Shown: positions 17,254 through 25,575 of the stretch, piece after piece
How the letters are laid out: every line of letters starts with the position of its first letter
Numbering within the stretch: the stretch's first letter is position 1
DNA from: Propionispora sp. 2/2-37
Lineage (GTDB): Bacteria; Bacillota; Negativicutes; Propionisporales; Propionisporaceae
Assembly (NCBI RefSeq): GCF_001298735.1
Contig: NZ_CYSP01000013.1
Location: forward strand, 62,001-126,000
Direction of reading: 5' to 3'
Length of the DNA: 64,000 nucleotides
Notes under the pieces: model-generated
Told to the model about the DNA's origin: nothing
Database searches by the model: none
What the model saw: only the letters and a program-made list of their open reading frames with translations
Position numbers and translations under genes: made by a program

Positions 17254-18102
17254 ATGACTTATGTGAAAAATGCAACCAATACGTTAAAAAAAGTCTTATT
17301 GTGCCCACCGACATACTTTGAATTTGAACCCATCAATGTAATTACGGAAGACTGGCTGAAAAAGGGGGAAAAGGTAAACAAAGCTGAATGTATGCGTGAA
17401 CACGCTGATTTTGTGCAGGCTTACCAGGAAAATGGCGTGGAAGTCGTTCTGATGGACCCGGCACCGGGACTTACCTATCAAGTCTTTGCCAGAGATTTCG
17501 GAGCCTGTGTTGCGGAAGGAATTATCATGGGAAGATTCAGGGAACCCTGCCGCAGCGGGGAAACGGTTACATATGAGACCAAGATAAAAGAATTGGGAAT
17601 TCCGGTCATTGCCAGATGCACAGCAGGCGCTTTTGAAGGCGGCGACTTCTGGATGCTGGATGAATATACAATCGTCCATGGGATCATTGCCAGGACCGAC
17701 AAGGCCGGCTGTGACAATGTGGCGCGCCAAATCAGGGAATTGGGCTATACCATGGTCGGCGTTCCGTGCCACCGGGAAAATTTGCATTTGGATATGTGCT
17801 TTAATATGGTTGCCGATAAAGTAGCGGTGGTCTGCAAAGCGGCTTTGCCGGATTTCTTTCTGAAAATGCTGGAGAAAAGACGGTTTACTCTAATTGATGT
17901 GCCACAGGAAGGGGTTTTCTGTCATTATTGTAATGTGCAGGCCTTGGGCGACGGAAGGGTTATCTCTTTTACCAATAATAAGATTGTTAATGAAAAAATG
18001 CGCTCCCTCGGCATTCAGGTTACTACGATCGACCTTGTGGAAATTCTTAAAGGCGGCGGTGGACCGCATTGCATGACCTTCCCGCTTAAGAGAGCCGAAT
18101 AA
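17254..18102 (+). CDS. Amidinotransferase/arginine-deiminase-superfamily hydrolase
   Basis: A 282-residue member of the guanidine-modifying superfamily. Visible family residues: AGAFEGGDFWML (substrate-binding acidic pair, about residues 128-139), NLHLDMCFN (catalytic His, about 178), and KGGGGPHCMTFPL close to the end, with the nucleophilic Cys in the same setting as in arginine deiminases (GGGHCMT). It is far shorter than classical arginine deiminase (about 400 residues), nearer to dimethylargininase-size enzymes. It should hydrolyse or transfer the amidino group of a guanidino compound, giving an N-carbamoyl product and ammonia. Downstream lie an ABC importer and an N-carbamoyl amidohydrolase, which fits a guanidino-acid pathway. 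Confidence 0.85.
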   Translation: MTYVKNATNTLKKVLLCPPTYFEFEPINVITEDWLKKGEKVNKAECMREHADFVQAYQENGVEVVLMDPAPGLTYQVFARDFGACVAEGIIMGRFREPCRSGETVTYETKIKELGIPVIARCTAGAFEGGDFWMLDEYTIVHGIIARTDKAGCDNVARQIRELGYTMVGVPCHRENLHLDMCFNMVADKVAVVCKAALPDFFLKMLEKRRFTLIDVPQEGVFCHYCNVQALGDGRVISFTNNKIVNEKMRSLGIQVTTIDLVEILKGGGGPHCMTFPLKRAE

Positions 18103-18126
18103 AATAACATATCATACGAAGGATTA

Positions 18127-18171
18127 GGCAAGGGCGCTTAATAAAATGGAAGTTGCTCATTGCCTTTTTTT
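18127..18171 (+). terminator. Probable terminator between deiminase and ABC genes
   Basis: GGCAA and an inner GCGCTT pair with AAGTTGC and TTGCC (imperfect), followed by a run of T. It may cause partial termination ahead of the transporter genes. Confidence 0.55.
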
Positions 18172-18238
18172 ATTGTGGGATAATGAACCGAATGACGGAT
18201 GAACGCGGCGAACAGGTACTTGTTTAGGAGGAGAAACA

Positions 18239-19033
18239 GTGAAATATGATTTTAGATTACGCCAACCGGTCGGCAGGAAAACCTATCTTACGATTTCGGT
18301 TGCCACATTTATAACTGTAATTCTAGGCTGGAGTTTAATTACAGCCAGCGGTCTCGTAAAGCCGATGTTCCTGCCGGAGCTATCCAGTGTTTTTGCCAAC
18401 ATCATGGAGGGCATAAAGGACGGGAGCCTGGGTGAGAATACGGCAATCAGCATCTATCGCATTACCATGGGATTTCTGGCGGCCGCTGTCCTAGGTATAC
18501 CGCTGGGTATTTTATGTGGCTGTTTTAAAAAAGCGGAAGCTGTAATCGGACCCTTGTGCGAATTTATCCGTTATATGCCGGTACCGGCATTTGTTCCACT
18601 GGTTATGGTTTGGGCAGGCATCGATGAATTGGCGAAAATAGTAGTTGTGTTTATTGGAACTTTTTTTCAGATGGTCTTAATGATTGCCGATGATACGGCG
18701 TCCGTTCCGGAGGATTTGCTATCTGCCAGCTATACGCTGGGAACCAAACGCTGGGCCACGATTTTTAAAGTACTGATTCCGGCCATGGGGCCAAGAATCA
18801 TGCTGACCTTACGGATTGCCATTGGCTGGGCCTGGACCTATTTGGTTGTTGCCGAGCTTGTGGCTTCCAATTCCGGCCTGGGCTATACCATACTCAGGGC
18901 ACAGCGCTTTTTCCATACCGATGCCATTTTTTCCGGTATCCTGGTCATTGGAATTCTGGGGTTAATCACCGACCGGCTGTTCGCCCTGGCGATAAAAAAG
19001 ATGTTTCCCTGGGATGAAAGGAGCGATGCATAA
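18239..19033 (+). CDS. NitT/TauT-type ABC transporter permease
   Basis: A 264-residue inner-membrane permease with about six hydrophobic helices and the BPD_transp_1 coupling region (EDLLSASYTLGTKRWATIFKV followed by a proline and gly-rich turn). This is typical of SsuC/TauC-class importers for sulfonates, nitrate, pyrimidines or related small molecules. The start is a GTG at 18239 with GGAGGAG seven bases upstream. Its stop overlaps the ATG of the ATPase gene by one base, so the two are translationally coupled. Together with the next two genes it forms a complete importer, whose neighbours suggest a nitrogen-rich substrate such as a guanidino or ureido acid. Confidence 0.9.
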   Translation: MKYDFRLRQPVGRKTYLTISVATFITVILGWSLITASGLVKPMFLPELSSVFANIMEGIKDGSLGENTAISIYRITMGFLAAAVLGIPLGILCGCFKKAEAVIGPLCEFIRYMPVPAFVPLVMVWAGIDELAKIVVVFIGTFFQMVLMIADDTASVPEDLLSASYTLGTKRWATIFKVLIPAMGPRIMLTLRIAIGWAWTYLVVAELVASNSGLGYTILRAQRFFHTDAIFSGILVIGILGLITDRLFALAIKKMFPWDERSDA

Positions 19034-19854
19034 TGGAGGCAACATCAGACTATGAAAATGATACCTTCCCGTTGAGAGAGAGCCGGGCAGTCAAGATTAT
19101 GCTGCGCAACATTGACAAGGTATACAAAACCAGAAAATCCGAATTTACCGCTATTGAGAATGTAAGTATCGATATTCAGGAAAATGATTTTGTATGTATG
19201 ATCGGGCCCTCCGGCTGTGGGAAGTCCACCTTGCTGCACATGCTTGCCGGGCTTGATTTTCCCACACGGGGAGAAATTATTGTCAACGATAAAAAGGTAA
19301 CCTGCCCGGGGGCGGACCGTGGCATGGTATTTCAGACCTATACATTGTTTCCGTGGATGACCGTGGAGGAAAATATAAAATTCGGTTTAAAGCAAAAAAA
19401 GATGGCGCCGGTTCAAATGGATGCGATTGCGGATAAATATCTCAAAAGTATCAGACTGACTCAGTTTCGCGGCAGTTATCCCAAAGAATTATCAGGAGGT
19501 ATGAAGCAGCGGGTGGCTATTGCGCGAGCCTTAGCCAATCAGCCGGAGGTGCTCTTGATGGACGAACCATTTGGTGCTCTGGACCAGCATACCAAAAGTA
19601 ATATGCAGCTGCTATTGCGCGAAATCTGGCAGCGGGAACGGCCGACCATTGTATTCGTTACCCATGATATTGACGAGGCCGTATTCCTGGCCAATAAGAT
19701 TATTGTTATGTCCACGCACCCTGGCAGAATCAAGGAGATTATTCCTGTTGACATGGGACAGGACCGCAGCCTGGACATAAAGGACACTCCGGAATTTATC
19801 AAGGTCCGCAAATATATCAATCATTTGCTTTATGCCGGTGATCAGGAAGCATAA
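19033..19854 (+). CDS. NitT/TauT-type ABC transporter ATP-binding protein
   Basis: A 273-residue ATPase powering the importer. Walker A is GPSGCGKSTLLHMLAGL (about residues 57-73), the Q-loop region is GMVFQTYTLFPWMTV, the ABC signature is [16 protein letters not shown], Walker B is VLLMDEPFGALD, and the switch histidine is in FVTHDIDEA. It closely follows the SsuB/TauB plan. The ATG overlaps the permease stop by one base, and the binding-protein gene follows 30 bases later. Confidence 0.95.
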   Translation: MEATSDYENDTFPLRESRAVKIMLRNIDKVYKTRKSEFTAIENVSIDIQENDFVCMIGPSGCGKSTLLHMLAGLDFPTRGEIIVNDKKVTCPGADRGMVFQTYTLFPWMTVEENIKFGLKQKKMAPVQMDAIADKYLKSIRLTQFRGSYPKELSGGMKQRVAIARALANQPEVLLMDEPFGALDQHTKSNMQLLLREIWQRERPTIVFVTHDIDEAVFLANKIIVMSTHPGRIKEIIPVDMGQDRSLDIKDTPEFIKVRKYINHLLYAGDQEA

Positions 19855-19884
19855 ATGGATTGAAAAAATAGGAGGGAAAACATC

Positions 19885-20904
19885 ATGCAAAAGAAAATGG
19901 TAAGCGGTTTATTGTTCCTCAGTTTATTGTTGACCACGCTCATTGCCGGTTGTGGCGGCACTCATTCTACAGAGAAAGCTGCAGGCTCGAAAGAACTCAT
20001 GAAACTAAGTCTCGGGTTTACGTCCTGGCCGACCAATATGCTTGCCTATGTAGCACAGGAAAAAGGGATTTTTCAAAAGAACGGTCTAGAGGTCTCCCTG
20101 AAGGAATTTCCATCGACGACAGAAAGCAGTAACGCCTTTTTAGCCGGAAACCTGGATATGTGCACGTATCCGGCACCGGATACCATTCCGCCGGCCAGTG
20201 AAGGCGCTCATTTCAAAGTGATTATGATGACGGATAAATCTCTTGGATCCGATGGACTGGTATCCAGACCGGAAATTAAGAGCATTCAGGATTTAAAGGG
20301 GAAAACAGTGGCAACGCAGCTTTATAGTGTCGATCATATGTATTTGCTGACTTTGCTTGATAATGCGGGGATGTCGGCTCAGGATATAAAAATTGTGGAT
20401 ATGAATATGGCCGATGCCGGCAGTGCTTTTCTGGCCGGTAAGGTGGACGCGGCATCGATTTGGGAACCTTATTTGAGCAAGGCGGTGAATGGCGGCGGGA
20501 AATTGCTCTATTCTACTAAGGACAATCCGGATTTGATTACCGATTGCGTTGCTGCTTCGGCAGCCGTTGTCAAAGAACGTCCGGAAGCAGTTACGGCTTT
20601 TGTGAAAAGCTGGAATGAAGCAGTACTGTATTGGCAGAACCATCGGGATGAGGCGGAAGCGATCATAGCAAAACGGATGAATGTCACGCCGGAAGAATGC
20701 CGTGCCATGATGGACACGCTGCATATTGCAACAGTCCAGGACAGTGTTGAAGGTTTTACAAAGACGGAAAAATCTTCGTATTGGGGCTTTACCCAGCAGA
20801 AAATTGTTTCTTTCCTCAAAGAGCTGAAGGTAATCAAAAACGACGTTGAGGCTGCTTCGCTTATCGACGATACCTTTGTCAAAAAAGTCGCAAATGAAAA
20901 ATAG
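19885..20904 (+). CDS. NitT/TauT-type substrate-binding lipoprotein
   Basis: A 339-residue solute-binding protein of the SsuA/NMT1-like group. The N-terminus is a lipoprotein signal (basic MQKKM, hydrophobic LLFLSLLLTTL, lipobox IAGC at about residue 23), so it is anchored outside the cytoplasmic membrane. The two-lobed body shows LGFTSWPTNMLAYVAQEKG, GNLDMCTYPAPDTIPP and GKVDAASIWEPYL, typical of taurine/nitrate-type binders. GGAGGG lies before the ATG. It completes the importer. The ligand is unknown; the flanking deiminase and carbamoylase genes point to a guanidino or carbamoyl compound. Confidence 0.9.
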   Translation: MQKKMVSGLLFLSLLLTTLIAGCGGTHSTEKAAGSKELMKLSLGFTSWPTNMLAYVAQEKGIFQKNGLEVSLKEFPSTTESSNAFLAGNLDMCTYPAPDTIPPASEGAHFKVIMMTDKSLGSDGLVSRPEIKSIQDLKGKTVATQLYSVDHMYLLTLLDNAGMSAQDIKIVDMNMADAGSAFLAGKVDAASIWEPYLSKAVNGGGKLLYSTKDNPDLITDCVAASAAVVKERPEAVTAFVKSWNEAVLYWQNHRDEAEAIIAKRMNVTPEECRAMMDTLHIATVQDSVEGFTKTEKSSYWGFTQQKIVSFLKELKVIKNDVEAASLIDDTFVKKVANEK

Positions 20905-21132
20905 CCGGTTAGGGCTTGTTTGTAAATAACGGAATGATCCATGGCAAGTGATTTCTGCAACAGACGGGCAACATTCTGCAGGAATAGTGGCCCCTATTTC
21001 AAAAAATGTTAACGAAGTATGTCACAAAAATCACCGTGAGGGAGCGTTTCGGATATTTTAAATAAGCCCTAAAGGGAGTGAATTAGTTTTTAGCAAAAGA
21101 GTCAGCGAATTTCTAATAGGAGCGGGGTTCTA

Positions 21133-22368
21133 ATGGATTTTGATGTAAACCAGGCAGCAAAAACAGTTGTCAGCGAATTGAGGGAACTGGCGCAACTAAC
21201 ATCGAATGAAGACGGGGCGCAGCGTGTAGCCTGGACACCGATCTGGGATCGGGCTGTAGAATGGTTCAAAGGAAAAACGAAGGCGGAAGGCGCGGACATA
21301 TCCATGGATGCGGCCCATAATGTATGGGCAAAAATCACGGGAGAACGGGAAGAAGCGATTGTAATCGGCAGTCATTTAGACAGTGTTCCCAATGGCGGCT
21401 GGCTGGATGGAGCGCTGGGTGTTGTGGCCGGTATGGGGATTCTGAGACGCTATGGCAAGCACGGTGTGAAGCCTAAATATACTATTTATGTAGTGAACTG
21501 GGCCGATGAGGAAGGTGCCCGCTTTGGGTACAGTTGTACCGGTTCATCGGCAGTGAGTGGAGCGATGGATGTCCAAACCATCGAAAATCTGCGCGATAAT
21601 GACGGTGTCCGTTTTGCTGATGCTTTGAAGAACTATTGTTTGCAGACGGCGGATTTTCCCAAGGCACACGAAGAATTTTTAGCCAAACCGGTCAAAGCGT
21701 ATCTGGAATTGCACATCGAACAGGCTCCCTTGCTTGAGAAGCAGCGTAAAGCGGCTGCCTGTGTGTACGGTATTACGGGGTGCCGGCGTCAATATATAAC
21801 CTTTAAGGGACAGCCAGCCCATTCCGGTTCGCCGATTACCATGCGCCAGGATGCATTTTTGGCTGCGGCACAGGCTTCACTGGGATTCCGGGGGCTTGGT
21901 CTAAAGTATGATGCCTATTGTACGGTAGGAAAGGTTGAGGTTTGGCCCAATGTTGTGACCATAGTCCCGGGAAGTTGCCGTATCTCGCTGGATCAGCGAT
22001 CCATCGATCCGGCGGTGTTAAATACACTGGTGGAACAAGCCCGGGCAGTAGCCCAAAAAGCAGCGGCAGAGCATGGGGTTCAAGTATCCTTCGAATCCGT
22101 GTGGAAAAATCCGCCGACTATTTTCCCGGATAAGCTGGTGGCGCTCTGCCGGGAGGCAGTAGCAGAGGAAACGGGCGAACAAACCAGTATGGTTTCAGGG
22201 CCGCTGCATGATGCGGCGGAAATTTCCAAACTTGTACCGGCAGTGATGATGTTCGCCATGTCTTCGCAAGGATTATCCCATTGCAAAGAAGAAAATACAC
22301 CGGATAGAGAATTAGAAACCGCAATCCGAGCCTTTTTCCGTTTAGCCGACAAAGCAATGCAAGCTTGA
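21133..22368 (+). CDS. Zn-dependent N-carbamoyl amino acid / allantoate amidohydrolase (M20 family)
   Basis: A 411-residue enzyme of the hydantoinase/carbamoylase family. Metal-binding motifs are GSHLDSVPNGGWLDGALGV (about residues 77-95), ADEEGARFG, and LELHIEQAP; a late histidine is in GLSHCKEE. The dimerisation lid and AHSGSPITMRQDA, which binds the substrate carboxylate, are also clear. Such enzymes hydrolyse N-carbamoyl amino acids, beta-ureidopropionate or allantoate to the free amine, CO2 and ammonia. With the deiminase upstream it would finish the conversion of a guanidino acid to an amino acid. GGAGCGGGG precedes the ATG, 228 bases after the binding-protein gene. Confidence 0.9.
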   Translation: MDFDVNQAAKTVVSELRELAQLTSNEDGAQRVAWTPIWDRAVEWFKGKTKAEGADISMDAAHNVWAKITGEREEAIVIGSHLDSVPNGGWLDGALGVVAGMGILRRYGKHGVKPKYTIYVVNWADEEGARFGYSCTGSSAVSGAMDVQTIENLRDNDGVRFADALKNYCLQTADFPKAHEEFLAKPVKAYLELHIEQAPLLEKQRKAAACVYGITGCRRQYITFKGQPAHSGSPITMRQDAFLAAAQASLGFRGLGLKYDAYCTVGKVEVWPNVVTIVPGSCRISLDQRSIDPAVLNTLVEQARAVAQKAAAEHGVQVSFESVWKNPPTIFPDKLVALCREAVAEETGEQTSMVSGPLHDAAEISKLVPAVMMFAMSSQGLSHCKEENTPDRELETAIRAFFRLADKAMQA

Positions 22369-22370
22369 AA

Positions 22371-22418
22371 AAAGCCCTGGCCGAAATGGTTGAAAAACCA
22401 GTTGGAGTCAGGGCTTTT
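22371..22418 (+). terminator. Terminator after the amidohydrolase gene
   Basis: AAAGCCCTG pairs with CAGGGCTTT, with an inner TGGTT/AACCA stem; TTTTATTATT follows. It begins three bases after the stop codon. Confidence 0.8.
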
Positions 22419-22515
22419 ATTATTCAGAATGTCAATTATTCTTTAAAGAGTTACAACTATGATATAATGTCAAGTAATAATGTGTGGTTTTCTGCATGTT
22501 GGGAGGCCGGAGAAT

Positions 22516-23742
22516 ATGTTTTACCCGGATATAATGAAAATTCCCCAATTGAAAGACCTTGTCTTGTTAGGAGGAAAACAGGGCGTCCATCGTCCCATTC
22601 GCTGGTTATACTTTGCCGATTGCATTGAGTGCCTGGATGATTCTGAAAATCTGGGAGACTGGATCCATGGCGGCGAACTCATTATCGTCACCCATAACAG
22701 CATTACGCAAAATACGAATAAGTTAAAGCAATTCATGTATGCGGCCAATGAAAAGAATGCGGCAGGATTTATTATCCACGTGGGACGGATCGCTCCGGAA
22801 ATTATACAGACGGCGGACGAGCTTTCGCTGCCTTTGTTTGAACTTTCACTATCCATCAAGTTAGTGGACCTATCACAGATTATTTGTAAAAAGTTAATTG
22901 AAGAAGAGTCGAAAGAAAATACGTTGGACAGGATCTTTACGGATCTTCTGTACAAGGATTCCAAAAATAACAGAGATCTTCTGTATCAAGCGCAATATTA
23001 TGGAATCGACTTGCAAAAGCCGTTTTGCATAGCTATGTTCACCATGCTGTTTTCCGAAAATCAATGGCCGGAAGAAAAGCAAATGAGTATATATAGAACA
23101 AATTTACAGAAATTCATTCAATATGAATTTTATAATTTAGGCCTGCCTAATGTATTAACCTTATGGCAAAATGACAGTATTGCCGTACTGATTCCCCTGC
23201 ACAAAATTAAGGCTGATCTTATGCCCGTGCTAAAGCGCATTCAAGCACACTTTTGGCAATTCTATAGTATAAACTTTAGCGTAGGCATCAGTCATTCGTA
23301 TCATTCCGCAGAAGGGCTGAAAGTCGCCTTTGATGAAGCGGCCAAGGCAGTGCATATCGCCAGGACGATAAAAATAAACGACGATGTCGTGTTTTATAAA
23401 GATATGGGGATTTACTCCATTTTAGCGGATGTAGAGAATGTAACATTGCTGGAGGCGTACTATCAATCCTGGCTGAAACCGTTGATGGACTGGGATGCGC
23501 TGCAGGGCAAAGATTTATGTAATACCCTTGAAATGTACTTAACCTGCAATTGCAAGGTAACGGAAACAGCCAACGCGCTGTTTGTACATCGTAATACGCT
23601 GCGGTACCGGCTGGATAAAATAGAAAGTATTCTGGGGCGGTCTTTAGATGATCTTTCTTTCTGCATGGAGCTGCAATTTGCCTTTAAAGTAAAACGCTAT
23701 TGGGAAATGACCAAACCGAACTCGATACAATCCCTGCTATAA
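22516..23742 (+). CDS. PucR-family transcriptional regulator (1)
   Basis: About 408 residues: an N-terminal PucR ligand-sensing domain (about 1-125, IPQLKDLVLLGGKQGVHRPI, IHGGELIIVTH), a GGDEF-like/CdaR middle domain, and the C-terminal PucR helix-turn-helix (LTCNCKVTETANALFVHRN followed by TLRYRLDKIESILGRSL). PucR proteins are activators of purine, ureide, amino-acid or polyamine catabolism. I choose the ATG at 22516, with GGGAGG ten bases upstream, over one 36 bases earlier that lacks a site. It follows the amidohydrolase terminator and may control the preceding deiminase-transporter genes. Confidence 0.92.
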   Translation: MFYPDIMKIPQLKDLVLLGGKQGVHRPIRWLYFADCIECLDDSENLGDWIHGGELIIVTHNSITQNTNKLKQFMYAANEKNAAGFIIHVGRIAPEIIQTADELSLPLFELSLSIKLVDLSQIICKKLIEEESKENTLDRIFTDLLYKDSKNNRDLLYQAQYYGIDLQKPFCIAMFTMLFSENQWPEEKQMSIYRTNLQKFIQYEFYNLGLPNVLTLWQNDSIAVLIPLHKIKADLMPVLKRIQAHFWQFYSINFSVGISHSYHSAEGLKVAFDEAAKAVHIARTIKINDDVVFYKDMGIYSILADVENVTLLEAYYQSWLKPLMDWDALQGKDLCNTLEMYLTCNCKVTETANALFVHRNTLRYRLDKIESILGRSLDDLSFCMELQFAFKVKRYWEMTKPNSIQSLL

Positions 23743-23879
23743 CAGGCGCTGTGATTTATATTTAGAAGTTGGAAAGACGGGTATATTTGTACCAGCGGCT
23801 CCGCTGTGAAGTTGCTGCGCAGCAGCGTAGAACGTTTAAGCATACCGGATCAATAAAAGTGTAAAGGAGGAGATGCAAA

Positions 23880-24122
23880 ATGAATGACGGGACGGCAAAG
23901 ACACAAACCCATTACCAACAGGCCGAGGTTCAGTTTATAGAGATAGCACAGATGTATTTGACACCGGAAGAGTTTAAAGGGTTTTTAAAGGGGAATATAG
24001 TAAAGTACGCCTTACGGGCCAATTTTAAGGGCCAGGAACAAACCGATATCAATAAAATGAACCAATATGCTGACTGGCTGGTACAGGCATTGCGCGGTGA
24101 AACGATAGACCCGCGCAAATAA
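23880..24122 (+). CDS. DUF3310-like small protein
   Basis: An 80-residue protein whose plan fits the DUF3310 family, common in phages and mobile DNA and scattered in chromosomes. The conserved parts are an N-terminal HY pair, FIEIAQMYLTPEEFKGFLKG (the GFxxGN core), NIVKYALRANFKGQ, and the C-terminal Asp/Lys helix with YADWL. GGAGGAG lies before the ATG. It is the only phage-like gene in the window and stands between two PucR genes with no other phage sign; its role is unknown. Confidence 0.7.
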   Translation: MNDGTAKTQTHYQQAEVQFIEIAQMYLTPEEFKGFLKGNIVKYALRANFKGQEQTDINKMNQYADWLVQALRGETIDPRK

Positions 24123-24220
24123 GAAAAAAACAAGGTGTTAACAGACGGGGGCGGGCTGGATAGTTAGGAATGGCGCTATGCGACATATTTTTCGTATGCC
24201 GGGAGTGAGGAGGCATGATT

Positions 24221-25426
24221 ATGCGGGTGAAGGATTTGCTGCGGCTGCCTGCAGTAAACCGTTTTAAACTCATTGCGGGCCGGGCCGGTCTGGAGAATCC
24301 GGTCTACTGGGTCCATATCAGCGATTTGCCGGATGCGGCCCAGTGGCTGCAAAGGGGAGAGTTGTTGTTTATCACCGGCATGGGGCTTAAAAACGGGAAT
24401 GAAGATATGCAGGTCCTGATACGGGATGCGGCCATGAAAAAACTGAGCGGCCTGGTTATTAACATCGGCCCCTATATCCGGGAAATACCGCAAGAGGTCA
24501 TCCAACTGGCCGATGCGCTGTCCTTTCCTGTTTTTACACTGCCCTGGCAGATTAAGCTGGCTGGTGTTACAAAAGATATTTGTGCTTACATTGTGGAACG
24601 TCAAATGGAAGAAAAATCCATTCGGGAAGTGTTTGAACATGTTTTATACGGCGATACACAGAATCTGGACATACCGGTTACCCGGGCAGCTTATTACGGA
24701 TATGACTTAACGCGTCCTCAACAGGTGTTATTGATCCGTTTTGAAGAAGCGGCAGTCTACTGGGATGGTGCCGGTTTGAAGAATGAAGAAAACATTAATG
24801 CCGTAAAATTAAATATCCAAAGAATGATTGATAAGGTGCTGGCAGCTTACGACAAGAAAGTTTTTTTTGATATTCGCCTGGATTCTGTTGTTATGGTGCT
24901 GCCTGGAGAGGACAGTCCTGCGGGACAGCAGACAACCGACCGGATTGCCCGTGCTTTGCAGGCCGGACTTCAACAATCGGTTCCCGGGATGGTGGTTTGC
25001 ATCGGGGTAGGCGCGGTCCGGGAAACTCCCCGGCAGATCAGGCAGAGTCTGGAGCAGGCCAAGTTTGCTCTGGAACTGGCCAGGGTCCTTCCGGCAGAGG
25101 AGCATATCTACTGGTATAGCCGAATGGGCCTGTATAAGCTGCTGTTTAAGATGGACAGGAAGGAACTGGAGGACTATTGTGACGAAGTTTTATCCGGCTT
25201 GATCAATCATGACCGGCAGCACGAGGGAGAATTACTCGTGACTCTGGAAAAGGTGCTGGAAACAGGAGAAAGTCTGGATACCATTGCGCACGCCTTATTT
25301 GTGCACCGGAATACACTCAAAAACAGGATAAGAAAGATTGAAACCATTACAGGCTGTAAATTGAATCAGCCTAAGGACCAGGTAAAGCTGGAGCTTGCCC
25401 TGCTGGCCAGGAAGTTCCTTAATTAG
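24221..25426 (+). CDS. PucR-family transcriptional regulator (2)
   Basis: About 401 residues with the PucR N-domain (MRVKDLLRLPAVNRFKLIAG, then WLQRGELLFITGMGL), a CdaR-like middle and a C-terminal helix-turn-helix (ETGESLDTIAHALFVHRN then TLKNRIRKIETI). It is clearly paralogous to the regulator at 54773-56008: both have NIGPYIREIP followed by an LADxxxFPVFxLPW stretch, unlike PucR 1. The ATG at 24221 has GAGGAGG seven bases upstream; one at 24215 is too close to it. The aminotransferase gene begins 150 bases downstream, separated by a terminator, and is the probable target. Confidence 0.92.
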   Translation: MRVKDLLRLPAVNRFKLIAGRAGLENPVYWVHISDLPDAAQWLQRGELLFITGMGLKNGNEDMQVLIRDAAMKKLSGLVINIGPYIREIPQEVIQLADALSFPVFTLPWQIKLAGVTKDICAYIVERQMEEKSIREVFEHVLYGDTQNLDIPVTRAAYYGYDLTRPQQVLLIRFEEAAVYWDGAGLKNEENINAVKLNIQRMIDKVLAAYDKKVFFDIRLDSVVMVLPGEDSPAGQQTTDRIARALQAGLQQSVPGMVVCIGVGAVRETPRQIRQSLEQAKFALELARVLPAEEHIYWYSRMGLYKLLFKMDRKELEDYCDEVLSGLINHDRQHEGELLVTLEKVLETGESLDTIAHALFVHRNTLKNRIRKIETITGCKLNQPKDQVKLELALLARKFLN

Positions 25427-25447
25427 TTATTGTCACTTTGCACAATA

Positions 25448-25490
25448 AAACCTGCTATTTATGTCCTGCCGGGACATAGACAACAGGTTT
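25448..25490 (+). terminator. Terminator after PucR 2
   Basis: AAACCTG and ATGTCC pair with GGACAT and CAGGTTT; the following tract is only weakly T-rich, so read-through into the aminotransferase gene is possible. Confidence 0.6.
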
Positions 25491-25575
25491 ATATTCTGGT
25501 ACAGTGTTGACAAGAACAGGTAATGGCAATGGAGCTATGCAAAGTAGCTCCATTTATTTTTTAGGGGGGAATGTT

